From assembly GCA_964023275.1 (NCBI GenBank), contig OZ029916.1, forward strand, positions 14,314,607 to 14,378,606: DNA of 64,000 bases, in the 5' to 3' direction. The notes below the pieces were generated by a model that was given only the letters and a program-made list of their open reading frames with translations, was not told where the DNA came from and made no database searches. The DNA comes from Norana najaformis. Its lineage: Eukaryota; Annelida; Clitellata; Crassiclitellata; Hormogastridae. The position numbers and the translations under genes were made by a program. Below are positions 9,346 through 19,154 of this stretch, one piece after another (within the stretch, counting starts at the first letter, position 1; each line of letters begins with the position of its first letter).

Positions 9346-11047
9346 TAAAGTAAGCGCGAGGGAAGGAGGGAGGGAAGGAGGGAGGGAGGGAGGAGTTGTG
9401 GGGGTTGGGCGACGGAAGAACAAGTGACAAAGAGCATGTGACAAAGCATGCGACAAAAAGCATGTAAGACAAATAGCATGCGGACAAAACAGCGTGTGCA
9501 ACAGAGGTCATATAAAAATTAGCAAATAGCAATTTAAAAATAAATTACACTTGTTTGGCATAGCAATTAAATTCTTCAGCCAGATAAGCAGCAGTAGGCC
9601 TATATGTACAGTAGCATGAGGTAAAGATTATGAAAATGTAAAAAGTGAGAACAAGTTGTTGAGACATTTAAGAAAGATAGATATGCTAAACGGTCTGGAT
9701 AGTTACATAATTTACAATTTACACTGTGGAGTTAACACGTGTAATAGACTGAGAACAAATAAGCTTAGTAAGTAAGTAACTTGTAATTTAAATAAGTTTG
9801 ATTACTGAGAACATTCTAGAAAAAATCTCAGTGTTTACCTGCATTCACTGCCTCTGTTTGAACTGACCGTTCCGTTTCTTTTCTTTACATAGGGCTAAGC
9901 TTAGTGGTGTTATGTCAAAGGACCTTTGTCACATAAGCCTACCCTTGTGTCACGTGCCATAGTTCCGCATGCTCTTGTGTCCGGTTACCGCTGTGACAGA
10001 GGAGGGGAGAGCTATAGGAAGAAACGGGAAGCAATAGGGATTTTTCCCAGAAAAGACATCCTGATGAACTAGCACCAGAGGCTCTGTGCGGAATAATTCG
10101 ATCCGATGTAATCCTAAATCTTCTCTAACGCCACTGAAATATTGCATAGATCGGCATCTACAGTTATCTGCTACTTGGACAAAATGACCGGCAAACTGCA
10201 AAGCCGAGTCGTTTCCGTAGAAATTTTGGAAATCTGGATAAAATCGAAGTCTAGGTTGGGGTGTTCGATAGTCTAGCGGCCGCTTCTTGGGAACAGCGTA
10301 AGGGACGCTATTCTTCGTGCTTAGTCTCGTGTAATGTATTGCACTGTATGTAATGTATTCTAATTAAATTTTAAAAGTCTAAAGATCATTTAAGACACCG
10401 CGCAACGAATGGGTCTTTGTGGGCAATAGAGTGCCAAATAAACATAGCATAAAAACCATCAGCGTTAAAATAGAAGATGCGAATAAGTGCAGGATATGAA
10501 GCAGTCGATAGGCGGCGGATTCCTCTGAACCTGAAGCTGAATAACCATAAGTATTAGTTTGAATCATTCACTTGAAAGAAGTTTATCAATGCAGAGTGCG
10601 GAGTAGGTTCCTCATTCATTTACATAAAATCTTGCGTTTGTTAGATTTTGGTCAGCGTGTGGGGCGAAATTTTAGGATATGAAATAAAAAGAGGCTTATT
10701 ATTGAGTCAGAAGAAGTGTGAGAAGCTCTTTCCACAGCGGTTTCTTGGGCAGAGTCTCATCCGCGTTTCATTTCCAAGGCATCATGTAAAACTTTCTATT
10801 AAAAATTTGAAATTAAACGGCGACCAAGACTGTGTTGTTGACTTTTGACTGAAAGACTACTCTGGCAGTCTGTCATCAGCCGGACTTGCTGCAGAGGGGT
10901 TAATCCGAACCTTCACGGGTTATTTGTTATTACAAGGAGGAGGGTTGACTAGCCTTATAGTTAGTCACTGGCGCAAATGGCTTGCATATTGAGATCTGGG
11001 CGGGTCATCGTCTAGTCACTGGACCGTGCTATGTTGTATTCTTGTAG
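9346..11047. other. No gene recognised
   Basis: Starts with a (GGGA)n tract at 9358-9395. Short open frames at 9950-10201 and 10379-10567 (minus; the latter with one hydrophobic segment) lack recognisable motifs. This is the probable intron upstream of the first visible metallopeptidase exon. The expected preceding exon was not identified. Confidence 0.4.
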
Positions 11048-11201
11048 GGAACGTTTATCGTGCAGCAGATGACGCGAAACATGCCTTCCGACGTCTTTGC
11101 TCAACTGGCCAGTCAGGCTTCTGTCGGTCTCTTCACCTTCGACGACAAAACGACCGTCTTTCCTGAGTACGCTCACCTCAAGGATCGCCCCGAGTGCGCA
11201 G
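11048..11201 (+). CDS. HEXXH metallopeptidase gene, first visible exon
   Basis: The acceptor TTCTTGTAG precedes 11048. The exon reads GTFIVQQMTRNMPSDVF, then a hydrophobic strand (VGLFTFDD) and FPEYAHLKDRPEC, and ends at GCAG|GTCGGT in phase 1. The four exons join with fully consistent phases (154+212+149+151 nt = 222 codons with stop), giving the C-terminal 221 residues. The product looks like an extracellular zinc metallopeptidase of an uncharacterised invertebrate family: a PE(Y/H)xxL segment, an LGG segment, HEFxHxIH, then an EYFAE motif. The N-terminal exon(s) with signal peptide are missing here; the exons at 4850/6099 are candidates. Oddity: the donor is fused to a (GGTC/GGTG)n minisatellite that fills the start of the intron. 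Confidence 0.75.
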
Positions 11202-11450
11202 GTCGGTGGGTCGGTCGGTCGGTCGGTCGGTGGGTCGGTCGGTGGGTCGGTGGGTCGGTCGGTGGGTCGGTGGGTCGGTCGGTGGGTCGGTGGGTCGGTC
11301 GGTGGGTCGGTGGGTCGGTCGGTCGGTGGGTCGGTCGGTGGGTCGGTCGGTGGGTCGGTGGGTCGGTCGGTGGGTCGGTGGGTCGGTCGGTGGGTCGGTC
11401 GGTGGGTCGGTCGGTCGGTGGGTGGGTGGGTGGGTGGGTGGGTGGGTCGG
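11202..11450. repeat. GGTCGGTG minisatellite starting at a splice donor
   Basis: About 245 bp of 4- and 8-bp units of GGTC and GGTG in irregular order, ending as a GGTG run. The first GT of the array is the predicted splice donor of the metallopeptidase exon. Long frames on both strands through it (Pro-Thr-Asp-Arg and Gly-Gly-Ser-Val type) are artefacts of the repeat. Confidence 0.9.
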
Positions 11451-11849
11451 ACCATCGGACGGTCGATCTCTGGGGATTACTACTGGGTTACATCGTTTCT
11501 TGTGGTGTCATGGTGACACAACGTCGATTCGTGTGTGCTAAGTGGTGTAACTGAAGAAGACGTTCTATGTGAACGCAGGCTTCTCTGCAGTATACGTTCA
11601 CGAAACCCCGTACATGGTAGAGTCAAAAAGAAGTGTGCATCAGAAATACGGTCTTCAGGTCTTCGATGAAGCTTTTCCTTTTATTTAAATTAATAGAAAG
11701 TATTGTCTAGAGAAATCTTTAAGAAATGTATTCAGCAATTTTTAGTTTCCTGAGAGGTAGGTGCCATGCATGCAAGAAATACAACATGACTTCTGTTGGC
11801 AATGACATTTAAGCAAAACTGACACAGACATAGTAGTAAACTATAAAGT

Positions 11850-12082
11850 AGTAAAAAGGGCCGCGCCTTCTCCACTGTGGGGCCGTCTCTCTGGAACACT
11901 CTTCCACCAGACATCCGATCCCTTGCCTGTTCAACAGTTCAGGAAACATTTTCTGCCCGTCTCAAGACGATCCTATTTAGAGACCGTTAGGTAGCCGTGC
12001 TGCAGCGCCTTTGTGAGTTACTTAAAAGGCGCTTTACAAATTTAGTGATACATACATACATACATACATACATACATACATA
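11850..12082 (+). pseudogene. LINE 3' end (CR1-like) with (TACA)n tail, inside a metallopeptidase intron
   Basis: Plus strand reads RAFSTVGPSLWNTLPPDIRS and continues to LKTILFRDR-stop at about 11990. This is the typical C-terminus of CR1-like LINE proteins. A short 3' UTR with AAAAGGCGCTTTACAAA follows, and then a (CATA)n tail at 12050-12082. A 5'-truncated insertion in the metallopeptidase intron. Confidence 0.8.
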
Positions 12083-12122
12083 AACTGATGTGTGATTGTG
12101 GCTGGCATTTCTTTTCCCTCAG

Positions 12123-12334
12123 GAACGTGCGCTGGTGCGTGTTCGGACACCTGCACTTCTGACGGTCGCAAGTACGACAGTCTGGCCGGTCTGGGCGGAA
12201 TTCGCGCCACTTGTCTCGATGACAATTTCATGTGCACTGATGCGGATCCTTACTTCCGCCAGTATAGTGTCTTGGTCCATGAGTTCGGTCATACCATTCA
12301 TCAGTATGGCTTATCTTCCAGTGATTATAGCAAA
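12123..12334 (+). CDS. Metallopeptidase exon with the HEFGH zinc site
   Basis: The acceptor TTTTCCCTCAG precedes 12123 and the donor AAA|GTAAGT follows 12334 (phase 0). The phase-1 join to the previous exon gives RPECAGTCAGAC, a cysteine-dense insert (TCAGACSDTC), then RKYDSLAGLGGIRATC, a second Cys pair and LVHEFGHTIHQYGL. The two His and the Glu of HEFGH would be zinc ligands and general base. A fourth residue in line, His of TIH, gives HExxHxxH. The glutamate in the next exon (NELEYFAE, about 42 residues after the first His) suits a gluzincin-type third ligand. Secreted location is inferred from the many cysteines. Active-site residues are intact. Confidence 0.85.
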
Positions 12335-12568
12335 GTAAGTTTTGATATGCTAATCCACTCTCATAAGCAAACATACAATGCTGCGCTTAAGTCGACTGGA
12401 AAGATCCTAGTCCGGCATTGAATCATAACTGATCAGTGAGCTTTTAAAGTAAGCGCATAGGCACCTTACCCTGTAAAGTCACCTGCTTTCGCATACATAA
12501 GCGCTAACACTCATAAATACCAAAGCACAAGACTTGCAAGCCTACGTTATGCAATAGAGTGCCTACAC

Positions 12569-12726
12569 TAATAGGCCTCAGTGAATAGTTCTACATTAAT
12601 AGACTTTTGTGAATAGTTTTACACTAATAGGCCTTAGTGAATAGTTCTACATTTATAGACTTTTGTGAATAGTTCTACGCTAATAGGCCTTAGTGAATAG
12701 TTCTACATTAATAGGCCTTTGTGAAG
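12569..12726. repeat. 28-bp minisatellite with alternating unit types
   Basis: About 5.6 units of 28 bp. They alternate between TAATAGGCCT(T/C)AGTGAATAG and TAATAGACTTTTGTGAATAG, each closed by TT(C/T)TACA(T/C) or TTCTACGC. A related unit reappears at 13172-13205 (TACATTAATAAGTTTTTGTG), beyond a SINE, as if the SINE interrupted the array. Confidence 0.75.
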
Positions 12727-13156
12727 TAAAAGTAAAGCTCCCATGTCCTGTAGCGGAACGTAGGGAAGAAGCGCATTTTCCGCTCCTGGCCCTTGAACTG
12801 GCAGTAGACGAATTGCAAGGTTGTATGGCTTGCCGTTTACTTTCCTGCTTACGCCGGTACCAAATTCCACTGCTTGGTAAGAGAGGCACGTGGGCGAAAA
12901 CATAAATGTTGACACAGCATAAATACCAACTGACGTACAAACGTGCAGAGACCACAACTGTACTTTGCTGCTAAACCGTTTATTAGATGACACTCGTGGT
13001 TGTTATACGACTAACGAAAGTTAAACTAAATATCTCTCTTACTCATCTTATATTTCTCACCACAACTTGCCCAAGGTCGTTTCATGGAGTCCGCTTTGTA
13101 GGCTCTAACCCTCAACCGTCTGATCACAGACCAAGCGCGCTACCAATAGACCACCG
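12722..13156 (-). repeat. tRNA-derived SINE, minus orientation
   Basis: Read on the minus strand, the right end (13156-13083) has a tRNA-like head. GGTGGTCTATTGGTAGCGCG corresponds to an A box, and a decayed B box (GGTTGAGGGTTAGAGCC) follows. A body of about 300 bp comes next, ending in GGACATGGGAGCTTTACTTT near 12727. A second copy of the middle part of the body (TGTACTTTGCTGCTAA, ATACGACTAA, AAGTTAAACTAAATATC) lies at about 13685-13860. Short protein-like frames in the body are not genes. Confidence 0.55.
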
Positions 13157-13291
13157 TGTTGCATAAATCTTGTACATTAATAAGTTTTTGTGAAGAGGTC
13201 TACACGATTAGACCGATATCATTGTATGCCTTCTGCATACACAGTTTTGAATAGACTGCAGCCGTCAATGAGTCTGTTAAATGATCTGCAG

Positions 13292-13440
13292 ATCTACGCA
13301 GCTTATCAGAACGCACTGACGAACCAGATCTGGGACCCGAGCTCCTACGCCATGTCGAATGAACTGGAATACTTCGCAGAGGGAAGTGGGGTGTTCTTCA
13401 ACACCAACAGACATCCAGACAGCTCCGGAGGAATGAACAG
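13292..13440 (+). CDS. Metallopeptidase exon with the EYFAE glutamate motif
   Basis: The acceptor GATCTGCAG precedes 13292 (phase 0, matching the previous donor) and the donor AACAG|GTGTAC follows 13440 (phase 2). It encodes IYAAYQNALTNQIWDP, then YAMSNELEYFAEGSGVFFN and the start of a Cys/Gly segment. The acidic NELEYFAE motif probably supplies the third zinc ligand for HEFGH in the previous exon. The donor is followed within about 20 bp by a purine-rich CACA/GGAAGA minisatellite. Confidence 0.8.
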
Positions 13441-13460
13441 GTGTACACAGATGCTTATTC

Positions 13461-13680
13461 AGAAACACACACACACTAATGAAGGGATGAAGAGAAGAAA
13501 GAGAAGGAAGAGGCAGAAGCATACACACTCACATGCTGATGAAGAGAGGAAGAGGAAGAGGCAGAAACACACACACACACATGCTGATGAAAAGAGGAAG
13601 AGACACACGCGCTAATGAAGGGAGGAAGAGAAGGAAGAGGAAGAAGAGGCAGAAACATACACACTCACATGCTGATGAAG
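13461..13680. repeat. Minisatellite of AGGAAGAGGCAGAAACACAC type
   Basis: About four units of roughly 45-60 bp. Each is composed of a CACACA run, CATGCTGATGAA or CTAATGAAG, and a purine run of GAGGAAGAG. It starts right after the splice donor of the exon ending at 13440. Open frames through it are repeat artefacts. Confidence 0.75.
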
Positions 13681-13684
13681 AAAG

Positions 13685-13860
13685 GAACCACATAAACGCT
13701 GATACAGCATAAATACCAGCCTATGCACAGCTACGAACACTGTACCTTGCTGCTAAGCCGTGTTCTAAATGACTCTATCGTGTTTGGTATACGGCTAAAG
13801 TAAGTTAAACTAAATATCGTTGTTACTCATCTGATGTCACCCACCACACAGTCCGTCTTC
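13685..13860 (-). repeat. Partial second copy of the SINE body
   Basis: Shares ordered motifs with 12898-13070, including ACAGCATAAATACCA, TGTACCTTGCTGCTAA and AAGTTAAACTAAATATC. The tRNA-like head was not recognised. Confidence 0.6.
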
Positions 13861-14113
13861 TGAGGCCCGGATCAGGAATCGAAGGATATTTGACCATAAA
13901 ACGGCAATCAATGTCCTTCATTACGGACTGGGGTGGTACTGAGAATTTCGTATGGCAATCGGGGTCAGCAACCGAGGACGCAGTATGAAAGAATGGCATC
14001 GATGGTCACTATTAGTTAGGCTTATGCTGCTCACCAGCCTATTTCAGTCATTGTAGTTGTTGTTGTATTAGAAGCCATTTGTAATTGACTAAATTTCATT
14101 GGTTGTCTAATAG

Positions 14114-14264
14114 TTGTGGTCATCCGGGCGGGTTTTGTGCGACAGAGGGCGAGGCGAGGGACTGGCTGGCGACGATGGACCCTCTGCTATTCGACGCCTT
14201 GTCCTTCACCTACACGAACTACCAACCGACTCTTCCAGGAGGACTTGCCGTCTGCGTCGTGTGA
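14114..14264 (+). CDS. Metallopeptidase last exon
   Basis: The acceptor GTCTAATAG ends at 14113. The first base completes the phase-2 codon (AG+T), giving MNSCGHPGGFCATEGEARDW, then DPLLFDALSFTYTN, and ending in a Cys two residues from the TGA stop at 14262-14264. The two new cysteines and the penultimate-type Cys suggest disulfides typical of a secreted domain. An AATAAA at about 14505 is a candidate polyadenylation signal. The competing acceptor at 14145 gives the wrong frame, so the upstream acceptor was chosen. Confidence 0.75.
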
Positions 14265-14342
14265 TCTCCACTGGAAAGATCGACTGAAGGAAGAGCCAGT
14301 ACCTTCGACCTCTCTCCAGTGTCCTCTGCCTGATTATATCAA

Positions 14343-14610
14343 AGCACATTGCATTAAATTACATTGGATCACGTTGCAGCACATTGATTCATGTTAAATC
14401 ACATTTAATCGGATTAAATCACTTCGCATTAATTTATTTGGATTAGGGCATATTGAATAACATGTCACGTAATTATGGTAATTTACGGTAAATTGCGTTA
14501 TTATAATAAAAAAAAAATTGTATGGCAAAATTACGAATTTTTATAATATTAGGCCTAAATGAAATTAAGTCATATTAAATCTCACCTAAATCACATTACA
14601 CTCTGCGTCT
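14343..14610. repeat. Degenerate ATTAAATCACA short-unit repeat in the probable 3' UTR
   Basis: Many near-copies of an 11-12-bp unit (ACATTAAATC, ACATTGGATC, GGATTAAATCAC) run irregularly through the sequence after the metallopeptidase stop, interrupted by an A-rich segment at 14508-14518. Confidence 0.5.
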
Positions 14611-14619
14611 ATAATTATA

Positions 14620-16240
14620 TACTTTTATATTCATATAATACCTATTTTTGATTCTGTCGATTAAGAAAGCATTCGAAAACTATAGCAAATGAGAGAAATT
14701 ACTCCAGAAACGGAGATTTTGTCACAACAGAAGTTCGAGCAACCAAACATTATCGGAGAAATGCGCATGTGACCAACTAATTGGTCAAAAACGAAGCGCT
14801 AGACAAACATGCGGTCGTCCTGGCCACACGCGCGAAGCTGTATAGTTCCGTGCCTGTTGAATGATGCTTTCTGAACAACGACTGAAACTCTGGCATAATA
14901 AGATCGCACAAATGAAAGCGCGCGTGATGTGTGAGCCACGATTTTCTCAATAACCTTCGAAAGATAAACGAGGTTTGATGCCGCTATGACTGTAGTTGCT
15001 GATGTTGTCCGTATCCAGTACTGGTCCCTTCAGTGATCGTTTTATTATGACACGTTTTTGAACCGCGGAAAGAAATCCGTCGCGAAGCGAATCATTTCAG
15101 AGGAAAGGTAAAAGCTCGTCAACAAATTTGACGGAGAAGAATGTAGAAATAGGGTCAAGTGCGCATATTATGGGCGAGGATACGATGCAGGGGAAGCGAT
15201 TTAACTGAGCACCGGCCACCGCATTGAATCGATCTATAGGCGGCATTGAGTTATGTGGGATGAGCCCAGCCCTCTTTCGCTCGACGGACTTCAGACACTT
15301 CATCGGTCGTACGGCACAGGTGCTCCTCGGCAGAGAATGATGGACTCTGGAGCTACGTGGCCGATCCAGAATCTGTGAAAGGTTACTACAGAACCGTCCG
15401 TTGTCTTTAAAATGGTGGTCGATGAAGCTCCTTTAGTAGCACTTCTTTTATTTGTAGAAAAAGCCAAAACTATTTACTCCTGTTGGTGGCCAATCTTGTA
15501 TTCTTCTGAAACGATGCTTAGCCTCGCTGACTGTCAGGCACATCGCTCTACACTCCAATTCAAGCAAAGGTATGAAGTGATTGCACCTGACGAGGGCAGC
15601 ACGTGACAGCAACAGGGCGCTGATGATAGACGAAAGTGTCGAATCCTACAGACTGAACAGCTCTGTGCAGAAATCGTCGGCCTTTACGGGTAGCTTGCAA
15701 GGGCGGTTGTCCAGCAGACGCTTTCGAAAGGCTTCTCCGTTCAAGTGTATATAATCTTGTTTCTGGTTCTTTCGTCTGACTGCACAGTCCTTAACATGTT
15801 GCATTTCCTTGCGCTTGTAAAGCTGGCCAGATGGAAAAGAACAAGAACGTGATTTGGGAAGCAGAACCTGACGGCGTTTCGTCTCAGCTTCCAACGCATT
15901 TCACAGGAGGCAACGAAGGGTCGCGCCGCAGTTCATATGCTTTGGCTCACTGGTCGTCGAGAACAATGCCATCTTGTCCGGTGCTAATAGTAAGTTTATG
16001 TTAACGGCTACTCATATATTCGCGCATGTTCCTAAACCTACGCAGGGGCGCTATCTAAGTCATTAGCAATTCTATGCATTAAGGAGTTGTTGAAGGTCAC
16101 TTCAGAGTGACGACCCAGAAGAAATATCAAAACCAGGTCCAAATAAACTCAAACACATTTCAGTCAAAAGCCAAATCATCAGCATCATCGTTTCCATCAT
16201 CAATTCATCAGTGCTATCACCTTCCGCATCTTAATTACCT
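14620..16240. other. No gene recognised
   Basis: Minus-strand frames at 15097-15303 and 15646-15894 have protein-like composition. The latter runs ...YKRKEMQHVKDCAVRRKN... and ends KADDFCTELFSL. Neither shows a recognisable family or splice context. They could be decayed retroelement pieces or unrecognised exons. Confidence 0.3.
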
Positions 16241-16244
16241 CAAT

Positions 16245-16375
16245 TGTATGTATGAATGAATGCATGCATGTATGTAGGTAGGTATTTATGTATGTATGCA
16301 TGTTTTATGTCTGCATACATACAATTGCTTACATAGCGCATTTTTGGAACCTCACAAAGGCGCTGCAACGCGATT
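16245..16375 (-). repeat. CR1-like LINE 3' end with (TACA)n tail, minus orientation
   Basis: On the minus strand, GCAGCGCCTTTGTGAGGTTCC with a GCGCTATGTAA ending is followed by a (CATA)n-type tail (16250-16318). It matches the 3' UTR and tail of the plus-strand copy at 12000-12082, so it is the same LINE family in opposite orientation. Its coding part may continue toward 16745 but is too decayed to read. Confidence 0.55.
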
Positions 16376-16838
16376 ATCTTACAGTATGCCCAACCATACG
16401 AACTGCATTTAACGGAATCAACCGTATCGATTCCATTACATCCAGTTCTATAATTCTGTGGCACTGGACTGTACCTCCGATGCACAGGCAAGTGCATCCG
16501 ATGTGTAGCATGTCAATTGCAGCTGAACACCATCGGGGTATTGGTCAACCTTGGCTCAAAGGCTTTGGCGACTTGCGTCAAGTCGGCTGTGTAGAAGATG
16601 TGGAAAAGCAGGAAAAGGATCAAGTCCGACGAGATGCCGTGTGGGACTGGTTCCCATTCCGATCTGTCGGATCCAAATTACACGGCCACGGTTCGCCCAA
16701 CCAGAAAGAGCGTCGTCGCCATTCCAGAGGCTGACGGACAATTCCGTATGAAGTGCTGAGTCGATCGAGTCAGCAAGATGTTCTAATTATCTAATTACTG
16801 CACTCGATTAGATGAAAGTTGGACGGCGGTCCCTTGTG

Positions 16839-17080
16839 TTAGTTCGGCGACTGGCATCGAGAGAGAAGAAGCTTCTGGAAGACTCGTCTGAATTCGGCGT
16901 TGAAGATGGTGTAGATGGCCGGGTTGAGGAAACTGTTCATATATCCGAGCCAGACAAGAAACGAGAAGAGGATCGGATCGATCTGGCAGACCGAATGGTT
17001 GTCGAAGAGATCGTAACGAATGCAGATGGCGTTGATTATGTTGATCGTGAAGAACGGAACCCAGCAGAAGAGAAACACTC
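16839..17080 (-). CDS. Dopamine D2-like receptor, exon 4 (TM6, TM7, C-tail)
   Basis: Minus-strand acceptor TATTCGTAG lies at plus 17081-17089 and the TAA stop at 16839-16841. The phase-1 join completes the glycine of AIVLG. It encodes TM6 [19 protein letters not shown] with the CWxP hinge and the FF aromatic pair of aminergic receptors. After a short ECL3 with a Cys pair comes TM7, with WLGYMNS (Tyr 7.43) and NPAIY (NPxxY). The tail is short ([14 protein letters not shown] plus four residues), as in D2-type receptors. Human D2 has His at 6.55; here it is Asn. Confidence 0.93.
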
Positions 17081-18147
17081 CTACGAATAACACCAACAGA
17101 ATAACCTGATAAACCATCTGGACGCCGCCATCCAACATCCTTTTGCCATCCAACACCGAAAGACATTCAACCCGACTCTATGTGATGCCGACATTTTAAA
17201 AGAAAACGATAAAGGTAGTGCATGTCTTCTCTAGACACTCATCAGAAGCGAAATCGGAGATCTTTCACCAGGATCGCTCTTGTCAGATACATAAAAGGCG
17301 CTATATCAGGTGTCTTTAAACATGTATGCATATATGATACACACGACCACAAGACAATCTAACAACTGGACACTTTTAACCTCCTAATTCGTTTAAAGTG
17401 GCATCGTTGCTAAAGTCCCAATGACTAGACAGCTTCTGAATGGCTGTGGTCGTTCTAAGCACTCTGCTTTCAAGACTGTGGGCTACGCGGGAATAAACCA
17501 TACTCAACGGCTTAACACAGTTACACCCTGTTTAGCATATTTCCATTTTAGCACAGTACTTGTCGCACTACGACGAGAAAATCAGCCTAAGATTTCCTTT
17601 CGCTTTTGAATAAACTGCCCCGTATTATGTTATTAATTATCAATTTCTTCGAACTAAAGAACTTCTCCAGATTGTAAAGACTTGACAGCTTTATGATAAA
17701 ATATAATACAGTAGGGGTGTGTGATAGGCTAGTTGTTAGTGTGCTGAATCTTTGATGGAAAGGCTGAGGTTCAAATCCCCTGAAAGGCAGAAATTTGTTT
17801 CGATATTTCCGCTCCACTTGCGCCTTTAGCCAGCTCAGCTATAATGAGTAAACTGCAGTGTCATTGGGAAGATCAGCCGGCGAGGAAGAGGGCTGTCCAA
17901 CCACTCTCATATGCCAAGGCTAAGAAAAATGAAGTCGCTAACACTTCATACCCATCATGTTTCTCTCGAGGCTAGCATAAAGGACTGCTGTTCTTCTTCT
18001 AATAGGGAAAAACATGCTAGAATAGAACCTATTAGAATACAGACTGGAATAGAATAGAGCAGAATATCAGCCGAATAGTTGAGAACGAAAGAGCACAGAG
18101 CACAAGTGACATCAAATATTATCACAATATGAGATTTAGGTTCTAAC
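17081..18147 (-). other. Intron 3 of the dopamine receptor, carrying a SINE
   Basis: Bounded by donor CTCG|GTTAGA (18147) and acceptor TTCGTAG|GA (17081). It contains the plus-strand SINE listed separately. No further coding sequence was seen. Confidence 0.8.
17705..17990 (+). repeat. tRNA-derived SINE (family 1), plus orientation
   Basis: A tRNA-like head has an A-box-like GTGATAGGCTAGTTGTTAGT and a B-box-like GAGGTTCAAATCCCC. The body continues GAAAGGCAGAAATTTGTTTCG and then GAAGATCAGCCGGCGAGG, and ends with AGGCTAAGAAAAATGAAGTC and GCTAACACTTCAT. The same element lies in minus orientation at 47283-47530, and a 3' fragment is at 19741-19790. Confidence 0.75.
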
Positions 18148-19154
18148 CGAGAACAATGGCAAGTGTTTTCGTCGCTTTTCTCTCCCTTCTGCTGGCTCCT
18201 TTGTCTCTTTTTGGCTTCAGCTGCTGATGAGGTTTTTTACGAAAGTGAAAGTTGAACTTAGTGACCGTCGTAGTCTTCTTCGTTCCTCCGTTATTGCTTT
18301 GATGTGTTTTGGCAGAGTTATTACTGCTGCTGCCACCGCCTGATCTTTGGCGACCCGGACACGTGATCTCTACCTCGGTCCTTCCCAGGCCCTGAGTCTC
18401 CATTCCAACCACCTCGATGGTCAGTGGGCGCCGATATCCGACCGCGCTGAGGCCGTCCTCATCAGGGGCTGGGCTCAGGTAGCAGTCGGTTGTTGATATA
18501 TCTGTTTGATTTCCGTGGACCGGAAGCAATTCATGATCGGCGTGTGTAGTGATGACGTCAAAGTCCCTATGGCCGGAAGATGTCTCCAGCGTCAGTGGAG
18601 CGCTCATTTTCATATCCGGAGCCAAGTCCTGCCGGTGACCTACCAACGTTATTTCGACGTCGCAGGAGTTTGCTGCGAGCGCGGTATCTACATGGCTGTG
18701 TTTTCTAGTTGCCGTCGTCGCATCCTTTTCCTCCGTTCTTCCGATGTCCTTGAGATGCCGCTTCTCTGTCTCGACGACTTCCATTTGCCGATCGACCGTT
18801 GTTTCGGCGTTTCTGTTCGGGGCGGAAGTGACGTCAGAGGCAGCGGCTAGGTATTTCTTCTGCTTGGCTGCGTTCCTGGCACGGCGCCGAATGGCGAGAA
18901 AGATCTTCGAGTAGAGAAAGATCATTACGATGCACGGGATGTAGAAGGACCCCATCGACGAATAGATGAGGAAGTCGGAGTTGTAGAAGGTGCAGAGGGT
19001 CGGCGTCTGAAGCCGACGCTCCGTGTAATTCATTCCGAGCGCAATCGGAGACGAAATGGCCACCGATATGACCCAGGTCAGCGCCAGGGTTATGTAGACA
19101 CGCTTCGAGTTCTTATGCCTTGCATACTTAATCGGCTGAGTAACAGCGATGAAC
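18148..19154 (-). CDS. Dopamine D2-like receptor, exon 3 (TM4, TM5, long third loop)
   Basis: Acceptor TTTTCGCCAG|GTTCATC; donor CTCG|GTTAGA (phase 1). It begins FIAVTQPIKYARHKNSKRVY, typical of the second loop of invertebrate D2-like receptors. TM4 follows, then ECL2 with its Cys (TLCTFYN). TM5 FLIYSSMGSFYIPCIVMIF has the three serines that contact catechol hydroxyls. The third intracellular loop is about 240 residues, Ser/Thr/Asn-rich and polar, ending in RRERKATKTLAIVL. A long third loop with a short tail is typical of Gi/o-coupled D2 types. The first residue predicted after Asp-Arg is Phe, so the motif is DRF instead of DRY. Confidence 0.93.

Noticed and set aside
11012-11554. Long frames on both strands rich in Pro-Thr-Asp-Arg or Gly-Gly-Ser-Val.
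   Set aside because: They are produced by the GGTC/GGTG minisatellite in all phases; only the first 51 codons on the plus strand (11048-11201) are a real exon.
13083-13156. Functional tRNA gene on the minus strand.
   Set aside because: Decayed B box and continuation into a SINE body.
16812-17090. Plus-strand open frame across the receptor's last exon.
   Set aside because: Antisense shadow of the TM6-TM7 exon.
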